A stretch of 64,000 nt of DNA from Labilibaculum manganireducens (GTDB taxonomy: Bacteria > Bacteroidota > Bacteroidia > Bacteroidales > Marinifilaceae). The position numbers were made by a program, and so were the translations under genes. This document shows positions 52,091 through 60,079 of this stretch, piece by piece. The first letter of the stretch is position 1, and each line of letters starts with the position of its first letter. A model generated the notes under the pieces. The model was not told the DNA's origin and did not search any database. It saw nothing but the letters and a program-made list of their open reading frames with translations. The stretch spans positions 240,965 to 304,964 of the forward strand of contig NZ_MVDE01000001.1 in the NCBI RefSeq assembly GCF_002843385.1. Reading direction: 5' to 3'.

Positions 52091-52128
52091 ATCATAGAAT
52101 ATTAAGTCAGTATTATTATATATATAAA

Positions 52129-52264
52129 ATGCAACCCGCACTATCACTCAGGCTTACAACAATAACGTTCAATAGTCCTTTCCTGTCTCACCATAAGATA
52201 CAAGAAAAATGACTACAAAACATTAAAATTGCGATCAGCTTAAGAAATAATGCGGGTTACAACT
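52129..52264 (-). ncRNA. ssrS: 6S RNA candidate
   Basis: The zapA-rny gap encodes, on the minus strand, an RNA of about 135 nt closed by a 12-bp stem: AACCCGCATTAT near 52259 pairs with ATAGTGCGGGTT near 52142-52131. Inside is a long, loosely paired region expected of the 6S open-bubble fold. Position between zapA and rny is where I expect Bacteroidota 6S RNA, and zapA linkage is classical for ssrS. If correct it binds and restrains housekeeping RNA polymerase in stationary phase. I could not run a covariance model. Confidence 0.75.
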
Positions 52265-52283
52265 TTCCTACCAAGAATGTAAA

Positions 52284-52574
52284 CTACTCTTTATCTAAAA
52301 ATTCTCTTAACTCCTGTTCCATTGCCTTGACCTCTTCAAGAACCGGGGAAACATCAGTTTTATTTTCAGCTTCAATAACCTTAATTACGTACTGTAATGA
52401 AGCCATTGCTAAAAAATCCTGAGTATCTTTATCTTTATATCGTTGTTTGTATTGCAATACTTTTTCATTAATCATTTTTGCAGCTTTCCGGATAACCTCT
52501 TCCTGATTACGATCTATCTTCAAAGGATAAAACCGATCCGCTACATTAACTCTTATTGAAAGTTTTTCGTCCAT
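52284..52574 (-). CDS. zapA: Cell division protein ZapA
   Basis: A 96-residue FtsZ-ring-associated protein from ATG 52574 (MDEKLSIRVNVADRFYPLKIDRNQEEVIRKAAKMINEKV); an upstream TTG at 52580 is less likely. The N-terminal beta-hairpin domain and the long C-terminal coiled coil are both present. It starts 9 bp after the stop of the coiled-coil protein, so the two are co-translated, and is followed by the 6S RNA candidate. Confidence 0.93.
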   Translation of the reverse strand: MDEKLSIRVNVADRFYPLKIDRNQEEVIRKAAKMINEKVLQYKQRYKDKDTQDFLAMASLQYVIKVIEAENKTDVSPVLEEVKAMEQELREFLDKE

Positions 52575-52583
52575 AAACAAATT

Positions 52584-52880
52584 CTACCTGTTTAAAAGAG
52601 CAATACATTTATCAATCTCCCGCACAATTCGGTTAATTTTAACCTTAGCTTCCTGCGAATCACCGCTATTCGCAGTAAATGTTTTGGCTAACTTTAATGT
52701 ATTGTATTGATGGTCGAGTTCTTCCCTTTCCCTTTTCAGGATTTCAACCTTTTCCATAAGCTCCAGTTTCTCATGAATTAAAGATTCTTTCTCCTGTTTA
52801 GATTTCCGGTACAACAAAATAAGTTCCGAAATTTGTCCTTTTAAACTATTCAGTACTTCGTTTGGCTCTTGATCCATCAT
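52584..52880 (-). CDS. Short coiled-coil protein upstream of zapA
   Basis: A 98-residue cytosolic protein almost wholly made of heptad repeats (LKGQISELILLYRKSKQEKESLIHEKLELMEKVEILKREREELDHQYNTLKLAK) and ending KINRIVREIDKCIALLNR. This gene precedes zapA in many Bacteroidota. By position and shape it could be a ZapB-like division partner, but no homology to ZapB is claimed. Its promoter box lies at 52897. Confidence 0.82.
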   Translation of the reverse strand: MMDQEPNEVLNSLKGQISELILLYRKSKQEKESLIHEKLELMEKVEILKREREELDHQYNTLKLAKTFTANSGDSQEAKVKINRIVREIDKCIALLNR

Positions 52881-52896
52881 TAAAATTTTTCTTTTA

Positions 52897-52904
52897 CAAA
52901 ATTA
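52897..52904 (-). promoter_or_regulatory. -7 box for the coiled-coil/zapA unit
   Basis: Minus-strand TAATTTTG fits TAnnTTTG, 17 bp before the ATG at 52880. Confidence 0.5.
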
Positions 52905-52977
52905 ACATTGCTGAGAAGATTATCAAATATATTAGTTTGTATTTTGTAAATCATTTCAGAAAAAACAGGTTTTTTTG

Positions 52978-52985
52978 TAGTTTTG
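52978..52985 (+). promoter_or_regulatory. -7 box for the M23 peptidase
   Basis: TAGTTTTG fits TAnnTTTG, 32 bp before the ATG at 53017. Confidence 0.5.
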
Positions 52986-53016
52986 ATAATCCTTTCACAA
53001 AACCAGCATTTATAAT

Positions 53017-54747
53017 ATGAAGATAACCAGAACATACACTATTTTCACACTATTGTCACTACTATTTTTATTTTCTAAACAAATATACTCCCAGAGTATA
53101 ATATTCCCTCAAAATTATTTTCGTTCACCTGTCGATTTTGACATAACATTATCAGGTAACTTTGCAGAACTCCGTAACAATCACTTTCATTCCGGTATCG
53201 ATATCAGAACATTTACAACTGGTAAAAAAGTATATGCGGTTGCTGATGGTTTCGTGAGCAGAATCAAAATATCTTCAGGAGGTTATGGAAAAGCAATTTA
53301 TATCGATCATCCAAATGGTTACACCTCTGTTTTCGCGCATCTCGATCATTTCAACAAGGATATTGAAGAATTTGTCAAGTCATATCAGTATCAAAACAAC
53401 ACTTTCGAATTTGATTTAAATCTCAAGAATAATGAAATACAGATTAAAAAAGGTACTGTAATTGCATTTTCAGGAAATACAGGTTCTTCTGCCGGTCCGC
53501 ATTTGCATTTCGAAATAAGAGATACGAAATCTGAACATCCGCTTAATCCGTTACTTTTTGGTTTCAAAATAAAGGATACTACTCCTCCAAAAATATTCAA
53601 TTTTTATGCATACCCTCTCGATTCTGCAAGCAATGTAAATGGTTTAAACAGCAGACAAAGTTTTCCGGTTACTTTCTACAACAATGCATACCATTTAAAA
53701 GGCGATCCGAAATTAAAATTATTAGGAAATATTGGTTTTGCTCTTGAAACAAATGACTATATGGATAATACATGGGGAAAGTGCGGCATTTTCGACATGA
53801 AAATGAAAATAAATGACACATTAATCTCAAGTTATTCTTTTGAAGAGTTTTCTTTTGACGAATCAACCTATATCAACAGTCACCTTGATTACGAATTAAA
53901 TGTATCCCATAATAAACGCATTCATAAAACTTTTAAAGAGCCAAATAATCAACTTAGTATTTATTCGAAGATGAAAAACAATGGGGTCTTTCAATTTAAA
54001 AAGAGCACTGGTTACAAAATTGACTTTTTTGTTTCCGATGCAAATCTAAATAAAAGCAGTCTTCGGGTTTACGCAGCAGGAAACGAAATTGAAAAGATTT
54101 TTCCGAAAGATAATTTTGATGTGCTAATGAACTATGAAAAAGAGAACACTTTCAAAAAAGAAAATATAGAATTGAAATTTCCTAAGAATAGCTTCTATTC
54201 AAACATTCCGTTTACCTATTCATGCGAACAGGATTCAAACTATCTTTCGGATATTCATTACATCTGCAATGAAAACATTCCTGTACACAATTATTACACG
54301 ATATCAATAAAGCCAAAATCAATTCCTAAAGGAAAATCCGATAAGCTTCTTGTAGTCCGAATAGATGCAAAAGGAGAAATAATCAACGAAGGGGGAATTT
54401 ATTTCGATTCCTCAGTAAAAACGAAATCGAGATATTTTGGAAAATTTGCTGTGAGCGCAGACACCATTTCTCCCACGATTAAACCAATTACCAATTTTCA
54501 CCTTAAATCCCTTAAGGGACAAAAGTCAATCAGATTTACTATCAAAGATGAGCTTTCAGGGATAAAATCATACGAAGGATCAATTGATGGTAAATGGGTG
54601 CTATTTGAATATGACGCTAAAAATGATCTTTTACTTTATGTTTTTGATCGCAAAAGATTAGCTCCGAATAAAAACCATCAATTACAAATAAAGGTGACAG
54701 ATCAAGTTCAAAACCAGAAAATATTCACAAGTAATTTCATCTGGTAG
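53017..54747 (+). CDS. Secreted M23 (LytM) metallopeptidase
   Basis: A 576-residue exported protein (signal peptide to YSQS). The M23 domain is near the N-terminus: NNHFHSGIDIRTFTTGKKVYAVADGFVSRI holds the first zinc His and Asp, and SAGPHLHFEIRD the HxH pair, split by an insert of about 40 residues after HLDHFNK. A long C-terminal part (about 380 residues) of beta-sandwich-like sequence follows, unusual for simple LytM proteins but common in Bacteroidota. It would cut peptidoglycan cross-bridges. Monocistronic. Confidence 0.92.
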   Translation: MKITRTYTIFTLLSLLFLFSKQIYSQSIIFPQNYFRSPVDFDITLSGNFAELRNNHFHSGIDIRTFTTGKKVYAVADGFVSRIKISSGGYGKAIYIDHPNGYTSVFAHLDHFNKDIEEFVKSYQYQNNTFEFDLNLKNNEIQIKKGTVIAFSGNTGSSAGPHLHFEIRDTKSEHPLNPLLFGFKIKDTTPPKIFNFYAYPLDSASNVNGLNSRQSFPVTFYNNAYHLKGDPKLKLLGNIGFALETNDYMDNTWGKCGIFDMKMKINDTLISSYSFEEFSFDESTYINSHLDYELNVSHNKRIHKTFKEPNNQLSIYSKMKNNGVFQFKKSTGYKIDFFVSDANLNKSSLRVYAAGNEIEKIFPKDNFDVLMNYEKENTFKKENIELKFPKNSFYSNIPFTYSCEQDSNYLSDIHYICNENIPVHNYYTISIKPKSIPKGKSDKLLVVRIDAKGEIINEGGIYFDSSVKTKSRYFGKFAVSADTISPTIKPITNFHLKSLKGQKSIRFTIKDELSGIKSYEGSIDGKWVLFEYDAKNDLLLYVFDRKRLAPNKNHQLQIKVTDQVQNQKIFTSNFIW

Positions 54748-54856
54748 TTCAATTTATATATTCCATAAAGCTTCAGTTTATAACATATCCATTTCAAACA
54801 CTATCAAAAGACCGATAAATCAGGACTTTTATCATTTTTATCTACTGATTTTTTTC

Positions 54857-54864
54857 TATTTTTG
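54857..54864 (+). promoter_or_regulatory. -7 box for the C69 dipeptidase
   Basis: TATTTTTG fits TAnnTTTG, 52 bp before the ATG at 54917. Confidence 0.5.
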
Positions 54865-54916
54865 TACGACCGAAAACGGTTTAATTCAGTATTGAATACA
54901 TTTAAAATAGTTAAAC

Positions 54917-56629
54917 ATGAAAAAGATTTTTGTAGTTGCTGCTCTTCTAATGTTGGTGTCTGCTTTTTCAACTCCAAGTGCCAGAGCATGTACTAATTAC
55001 CTAATAACCCGTGGTGCTTCCACTGATGGTTCTAATATGATTACCTATGCAGCGGATTCGCATGTATTATACGGAGAACTATATTTTCGTCCGGCGGCAG
55101 ATTGGCCGGAAGGAACAATGATTGATGTTTACGAATGGGATACAGGAAAATTACTTGGTAAAATTCCACAAATTCCTCATACATATTCTGTAGTTGGTAA
55201 CATGAATGAATTTCAGGTGGCTATTGGAGAAACTACTTACGGAGGTCGCTCAGAATTAGGATCTCAAGAGGGAGCTGTAATTGATTACGGAAGTCTTATC
55301 TACCTGTCTCTTCAGAGATCAAAAAGCGCACGTGAAGCGATTAAAGTAATGACTGAGTTGGTTGAAACCTACGGATATTACAGTTCAGGAGAGTCTTTCT
55401 CAATTTCTGATGCTAACGAAGTTTGGATTTTAGAGTTGATTGGCAAAGGTAATGGCGAAAAAGGTGCAGTTTGGGTAGCTCGTATGATTCCTGACGGATA
55501 TGTTAGTGGTCACGCTAATCAAGCAAGAATCACTACTTTCCCATTAGAAGGTAAAACGTCTATCTCTTCTGATAAAATGGATAAAATTTTCAATCCTGAA
55601 GTTCAAAATATTTATGCAAAAGATGTTATTTCATTTGCAAAAGAAAAAGGATACTATCCTAAAGAAGGAAAAAATAAAGATTTTAGTTTTTCTGACACCT
55701 ATGCTCCTGTTGATTTTGGCGGTGCCAGATTTTGTGAAATTAGAGTATGGTCTTTCTTTAACGATGTAAAAGAAGGAATGGATCAATATTTTGACTACTG
55801 CAAAGGTAAGATTGAACACGACGATAAAGGTTATGCTACCAACAGAATGCCTTTATGGATTAAACCGGATCACAAACTCAATGTACTTGAAGTAATGGAT
55901 TTCATGAGAAATCATTTAGAAGGTACAGATTTAGATATGTCAAAAGATATGGGTGCAGGTCCTTACGGAAATCCTTACAGATGGAGACCTTTAACCTGGA
56001 AGGTAGATGGTGTAACCTATTGTAATGAACGTGCGACTGCTACTCAACAAACAGGTTTCTCATTTGTTGCTCAAAGCAGAAACTGGTTACCTGATGCCGT
56101 TGGTGGAATTAACTGGTTTGGTGTTGATGATGCATCTTCATCAGTTTATTTCCCGGTATATTGCGGAATTACAAGGGTTCCTGAAACATTTGCTGTTGGA
56201 AATGGAAAAATGATGGATTTCACAAGCAAATCTGCATTTTGGATATTCAATCAGGTTAGTAATTTTGCCTATACCCGATACAATGTAATACATCCCGAAA
56301 TTGCAGTGAAACAAAAGGCTTTAGAGACTAAATACCTTGCATTTACCAATATTATAGATCTTGCCGCTGAAGGAATGTTTAAGAATAACAAAGCAACAGC
56401 CATTGAATTTTTAACAGATTTCTCTTGTAACCAAGGAAATAATCTTGTTGCAGAATGGAAAGATTTTTATGGCTACCTTTTTGCTAAATTTATGGATGGA
56501 AACATCAAAGAAAAAGATGGAGACAATCAAAATCCAAAAGTTAATCAACCTGGTTACAGTGAAGAGTTTTACAAGACAATTGTAAAAACAACTGGTGACA
56601 AGCTTAAAGTTGTTGGTAATGCTCATTAG
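54917..56629 (+). CDS. Secreted C69-family dipeptidase
   Basis: A 570-residue exported Ntn-hydrolase. The signal peptide ends at STPSARA and is directly followed by Cys25 (ACTNYLITRGASTDGSNMITYAADSH), the N-terminal nucleophile of peptidase family C69 after processing. Further family marks are NEFQVAIGETTYGGR, EAIKVMTELVETYGYYSSGESFSISDANEVWILELIGKG and the late GGINWFGVDDASSSVYFPVYCG. It would act on dipeptides outside the cytoplasm. Monocistronic, with terminator 56650. Confidence 0.93.
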   Translation: MKKIFVVAALLMLVSAFSTPSARACTNYLITRGASTDGSNMITYAADSHVLYGELYFRPAADWPEGTMIDVYEWDTGKLLGKIPQIPHTYSVVGNMNEFQVAIGETTYGGRSELGSQEGAVIDYGSLIYLSLQRSKSAREAIKVMTELVETYGYYSSGESFSISDANEVWILELIGKGNGEKGAVWVARMIPDGYVSGHANQARITTFPLEGKTSISSDKMDKIFNPEVQNIYAKDVISFAKEKGYYPKEGKNKDFSFSDTYAPVDFGGARFCEIRVWSFFNDVKEGMDQYFDYCKGKIEHDDKGYATNRMPLWIKPDHKLNVLEVMDFMRNHLEGTDLDMSKDMGAGPYGNPYRWRPLTWKVDGVTYCNERATATQQTGFSFVAQSRNWLPDAVGGINWFGVDDASSSVYFPVYCGITRVPETFAVGNGKMMDFTSKSAFWIFNQVSNFAYTRYNVIHPEIAVKQKALETKYLAFTNIIDLAAEGMFKNNKATAIEFLTDFSCNQGNNLVAEWKDFYGYLFAKFMDGNIKEKDGDNQNPKVNQPGYSEEFYKTIVKTTGDKLKVVGNAH

Positions 56630-56649
56630 TATCAACAAATAAATACAAA

Positions 56650-56679
56650 AAAAGGAACCTTTTCGGTTCCTTTTTTTTT
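56650..56679 (+). terminator. Terminator after the C69 dipeptidase
   Basis: AAAAGGAACC / GGTTCCTTTT (56650-56659 and 56665-56674), followed by nine T. Confidence 0.9.
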
Positions 56680-56805
56680 GTGCCAGAACAGCTATTTAAA
56701 ATCTATTATAACTATACAAATTCAATCTGTATTTGATTTCTTTTATGAATCAGGAATCATGAAGAAAAAATAACTTTATTAGGATGTTTTTATAGATTTT
56801 TTTAT

Positions 56806-56813
56806 TAATTTCG
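56806..56813 (+). promoter_or_regulatory. -7 box and leader of rplS
   Basis: TAATTTCG (one mismatch to TAnnTTTG) leaves a leader of about 75 nt before the ATG at 56896, with a small GTTC-GT-GAAC hairpin at its end. A ribosomal-protein autoregulatory leader is possible but not shown. Confidence 0.4.
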
Positions 56814-56895
56814 CGTCGAATTCGTGCGTAATCTCTGACATGGTAATAGATGAATATGTTTACATTGCGTTCGTGAACTTTAACAAATTAAGACA

Positions 56896-57243
56896 ATGGA
56901 TTTAATTAAAATTGCAGAAGAAGCTTTCGCTACAGGTGTTCAAAATCCTGAATTCAAAGCAGGGGATACTATTAGTGTTTCTTACAAAATTAAAGAGGGA
57001 AACAAAGAAAGAATCCAGGTTTTTAGAGGTGTTGTTATTCAGCTTAAAGGTACTGGCACAACTAAAACTTTTACAATCAGAAAAATGTCTGGTAACGTAG
57101 GTGTTGAAAGAATTATTCCACTTTGTTCTCCATTCATCGATAAAATTGAAGTGAACAAAAGAGGTCGTGTTAGAAGAGCAAGAATTTTCTATCTACGTGC
57201 ACTTACAGGTAAAAAAGCAAGAATCAAAGAAAGAAGATTCTAA
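56896..57243 (+). CDS. rplS: 50S ribosomal protein L19
   Basis: A 115-residue ribosomal protein at the 30S-50S interface. [82 protein letters not shown] is the full L19 pattern and the length is standard. It is alone here, not next to trmD/rpsP as in many other phyla. The promoter is at 56806 and a bidirectional terminator follows. Confidence 0.98.
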   Translation: MDLIKIAEEAFATGVQNPEFKAGDTISVSYKIKEGNKERIQVFRGVVIQLKGTGTTKTFTIRKMSGNVGVERIIPLCSPFIDKIEVNKRGRVRRARIFYLRALTGKKARIKERRF

Positions 57244-57266
57244 TTTACCTCTTTCCAAGAAATATA

Positions 57267-57297
57267 AAAGCTTTCCAAAATTGGAAAGCTTTTTTTA
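57267..57297. terminator. Bidirectional terminator after rplS
   Basis: AAAGCTTTCCAA / TTGGAAAGCTTT (57267-57278 and 57281-57292) followed by seven T on the plus strand. Confidence 0.88.
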
Positions 57298-57342
57298 TGT
57301 CGGTATGCTTTAAAAATCAAACTCTATTTAAATTTTAACAAC

Positions 57343-58884
57343 CTAAGGATTGTACAAATCAGGCATCTCTCCATTAGAGATGATCTTTTCCCGGTTACTT
57401 CCATCCGTATCCATAATCCAAATATTCTTTTCGCCTTCATTATCATTGGCCACATTCATAAAAATGATTTTACCCCCTGTTTCGGTATACCTGGCCTGCA
57501 GATCATTGGTTCCTGCTGGTTTATCATCACCAGAAAGATCTGTCCAATTTGTTCCATCAATATTTACAGAATAAATTTTCGCATTTAGCTGTCTGCCATT
57601 ATCGTCCTGAAATAGTGAATCCAAAGAAAAAATCACCTTTGTTCCATCAGGCGAAAAGTGAGGACTGGAAATAGTTCCTTCCAGATTTCCCAACAATAAA
57701 AATAAATTCGATCCATCAGGATCCATTAAATAAATTTCATTATCGTAGGGCTTCTCTCCTTGCGTAAGTACAGCAATTTTTTCTTGTGACACATTATTGA
57801 AATGAGCACTCCAATCACATGATTTAAAATGACGATTCACAGGAGCATTGGCAATTTTAGTTTCCCCGGTTCCATTATAATTTATAGTATAAAGATCGCC
57901 GTAATGACCATAAAGAATTTGATCCCCCTCCGGAGACCAAACAAAACCACTTCCACTATTATTATAGCTTACTAAAGACTTGTCGTTAGTCACCTTTACA
58001 ACATTCTCACCTTTAGTATCCATTGTATAAATATGGTATTCACCGGATTTATTCGAGGCATATGCGATTAATTCTTCATTTGGTGAAATTCTAGGTGAAA
58101 CTTCACTTCCCCCATCTTTGGTTAATCGAACCAAATGATTTTCTGCTAAATCCCACGAGTAAATATCTCTGGATCCTAGAGTATCTTTCACAAATAAATA
58201 CCCATTCTTAGGGAAGTTTTCTGTTGTAAATCGCCATTTCTTCCCTTCAACTTCATCCAACTGTTTATTTCTAGCGACAATTTGCCATTCATAAGTTTGT
58301 TCAAATTTAAGATTTTGAACAGTAAAAGTTGTATCCAAGATATTTGAAGCAACTTTTGTACCATTCTCATCACTTGCACCTTCAAAAATAATAACATCAA
58401 AACGTAACGTATCCCCCTTTTCCGTTTCCCCATTCCTCCAAACTAGATTTACTTTATTTGGAAGTCTAGTTGCATCCTTCTGTATATCTAATGGTGAAAC
58501 ATATGTTATATCATCAGGAATCGTTGAATCAAGAGGAGCAATTCCCATAACCACCTGCATAACCAATTCTTTTCCTTCCTGAACCTTAACGGGTGTACTT
58601 ACGGCAGTATAACCTTCTTTTTTAGCATTGACAGTTACATCACCAACATTAACCTCACTCAGACTGAAAGATCCATCTGAGTTAGTTGTCACTGATGTAG
58701 TTCCAGGATTAGTTGTAATAGTAACTCCTTCCATTGGCAAACTCCCTGCTTCTTCAGAAGTTTTAACAGTACCACTTATCGAACCAAATAATTCCGGATC
58801 AACAGTACTTTCATTACAAGAAAAAATAATTAAAGGCAGACATAGCAAAATAAAATGCCTGAAGAGTAGGTAGAATTGTCGCAT
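57343..58884 (-). CDS. PD40/TolB-like propeller lipoprotein with carboxypeptidase-regulatory and Fn3-like domains
   Basis: A 513-residue lipoprotein from ATG 58884 (lipobox around LPLIIFSCNES). Domain order is a CarboxypepD_reg-like sandwich (SGTVKTSEEAGSLPMEGVTITTNPG), an Fn3-like domain (NKVNLVWRNGETEKGDTLRFDVIIFEG...YEWQIVARN) and a TolB/PD40 beta-propeller (SPRISPNEELIAYASNKSGEYHIYTMD; FVWSPEGDQILYGHYGDLYTINY; SPHFSPDGTKVIFS). It starts 28 bp after the CsgH-like gene, so it is probably part of the curli locus. Its role there is unknown; binding or display is possible. Confidence 0.85.
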   Translation of the reverse strand: MRQFYLLFRHFILLCLPLIIFSCNESTVDPELFGSISGTVKTSEEAGSLPMEGVTITTNPGTTSVTTNSDGSFSLSEVNVGDVTVNAKKEGYTAVSTPVKVQEGKELVMQVVMGIAPLDSTIPDDITYVSPLDIQKDATRLPNKVNLVWRNGETEKGDTLRFDVIIFEGASDENGTKVASNILDTTFTVQNLKFEQTYEWQIVARNKQLDEVEGKKWRFTTENFPKNGYLFVKDTLGSRDIYSWDLAENHLVRLTKDGGSEVSPRISPNEELIAYASNKSGEYHIYTMDTKGENVVKVTNDKSLVSYNNSGSGFVWSPEGDQILYGHYGDLYTINYNGTGETKIANAPVNRHFKSCDWSAHFNNVSQEKIAVLTQGEKPYDNEIYLMDPDGSNLFLLLGNLEGTISSPHFSPDGTKVIFSLDSLFQDDNGRQLNAKIYSVNIDGTNWTDLSGDDKPAGTNDLQARYTETGGKIIFMNVANDNEGEKNIWIMDTDGSNREKIISNGEMPDLYNP

Positions 58885-58912
58885 ATATATTGTCAATTTT
58901 ATTTTTTTTAAA

Positions 58913-59293
58913 TTAATAATTATCTCCTTGTAAAACAACCGAATCTTGAGCAACAATCAGATTATCCTGATAAATTAATAATTTAGCTGTTAACTTATCA
59001 GCTTTGCTAAGATTTATTCTTGATTCAGAAAGAGAAGAAATGCTCTTGTCTAAAATGGTAAAGATTCCTTTCTGGATGGTTTTGGTGTCTCCTGCATGCC
59101 CTTTTTTTGTCACCTCAAAAATATATTTTAATGTTAAAGAATTATGCCCAACATTTTGAACATTTGCCTTTAACAAGCAGCTATGAACCTCTCTTTCCAT
59201 TACAATCAAGGCTTTAACTGGCAATTGTCCCATACCCCCTACAGTATTTAAAACAAAGCACATAACAACCGAAACAGTGAGTCTTGCATACAT
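58913..59293 (-). CDS. CsgH-like curli accessory protein
   Basis: A 126-residue exported protein (signal-like N-terminus ending near GGMGQL). The mature sequence KANVQNVGHNSLTLKYIFEVTKKGHAGDTKTIQKGIFTILDKSISSLSESRINLS...LLIYQDNLIVAQDSV forms one immunoglobulin-like sandwich resembling CsgH/CsgC-type periplasmic proteins, which stop premature curli subunit aggregation. The position between curlin genes and the propeller lipoprotein supports this. It lies in its own unit after terminator 59413. Confidence 0.78.
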   Translation of the reverse strand: MYARLTVSVVMCFVLNTVGGMGQLPVKALIVMEREVHSCLLKANVQNVGHNSLTLKYIFEVTKKGHAGDTKTIQKGIFTILDKSISSLSESRINLSKADKLTAKLLIYQDNLIVAQDSVVLQGDNY

Positions 59294-59412
59294 TCCTAAT
59301 TAGCTTTGATATTGTAAATCTAAATTTATTTAATATTTAGCAACGAACCAATACGGAGTCCGTTAAATTACTATAATAACTTCAAAAAAAAGTACCTATT
59401 CCCTAAATTATC

Positions 59413-59446
59413 TTAAAAAAAAGGGATGCCCGTAGAAGGACATCCC
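59413..59446 (-). terminator. Terminator after the small curlin gene
   Basis: Minus-strand GGGATG / CATCCC with a 12-base loop, exiting into eight T. Confidence 0.85.
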
Positions 59447-59469
59447 ATCAAATTAAACCTGCTCTGTAT

Positions 59470-60003
59470 TCACAAACCACTTTTTATTATTACATTCATA
59501 CCAGTTCCAACCTGATTTACGATCATTCCGCTATTTGCCAATCCTGAATCAATCTCTAATTGGTTGTCATTACCAGCCTGAGTAATTTCAAAGCTCTTAT
59601 TATTCCCAATAACTTCTTGTTGCAATGAATTGTTATCACCATATTGATGAATGCTAGTGGAAATGTTTTTCCCTTGAAGTAAGGATTCAACAAGGTTTCT
59701 ATCACCTGATTGTAATATTTCCAAGAGACTAGATTCTCCTTTTTGTATTGCCTTAATCAAGTTCTCCATTCCTACTTGCTGAATAATGACCAACTGTTTC
59801 TGACTAAATTGATGAAGTATCAATTCGTTCTCATTTCCTGATTGGATTGCCAAAACTTTGGTTTCAGCATTTATAGCATCAACAGCACCGTAATTTAATT
59901 GGTTTAGAATCTGATCTTCAACATTATAATTTTGTCCTACAAGATTAACGAAGCAAAATACGAACAGAGCAAACCATAAATATTTTCGAATAATTACAGA
60001 CAT
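59470..60003 (-). CDS. Small curlin-repeat protein (possible CsgB-like nucleator)
   Basis: A 177-residue exported protein with a signal peptide (LWFALFVFCFVNLVGQ). The mature region has about six curlin-type units with the x-Q-x-G-x-x-N pattern (LAIQSGNENELIL; IIQQVGMENLIKAI; EILQSGDRNLVESL; SIHQYGDNNSLQQ; EITQAGNDNQLEI; IVNQVGTGMNVII). It is more aliphatic (Leu/Ile) than the two large curlins and is about CsgB-sized (CsgB is about 151 residues). The size and locus position suggest a nucleator or minor subunit, which is inference. Confidence 0.85.
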   Translation of the reverse strand: MSVIIRKYLWFALFVFCFVNLVGQNYNVEDQILNQLNYGAVDAINAETKVLAIQSGNENELILHQFSQKQLVIIQQVGMENLIKAIQKGESSLLEILQSGDRNLVESLLQGKNISTSIHQYGDNNSLQQEVIGNNKSFEITQAGNDNQLEIDSGLANSGMIVNQVGTGMNVIIKSGL

Positions 60004-60030
60004 AGAAAGGTTTGTGAAAACTATTAGAGG

Positions 60031-60061
60031 AAAAAAATCCCGCCGAAGCGGGAATTTTTTT
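60031..60061 (-). terminator. Terminator after large curlin 1
   Basis: Minus-strand TTCCCGC-TTCG-GCGGGAT with a TTCG tetraloop and a T-run exit. Confidence 0.9.
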
Positions 60062-60079
60062 CTATTATATATTTTGTAA

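Noticed and set aside
56813..56895. Known ribosomal-protein leader or riboswitch upstream of rplS
   Set aside because: Only a tiny hairpin is visible; there is not enough structure to name a motif without a covariance search.
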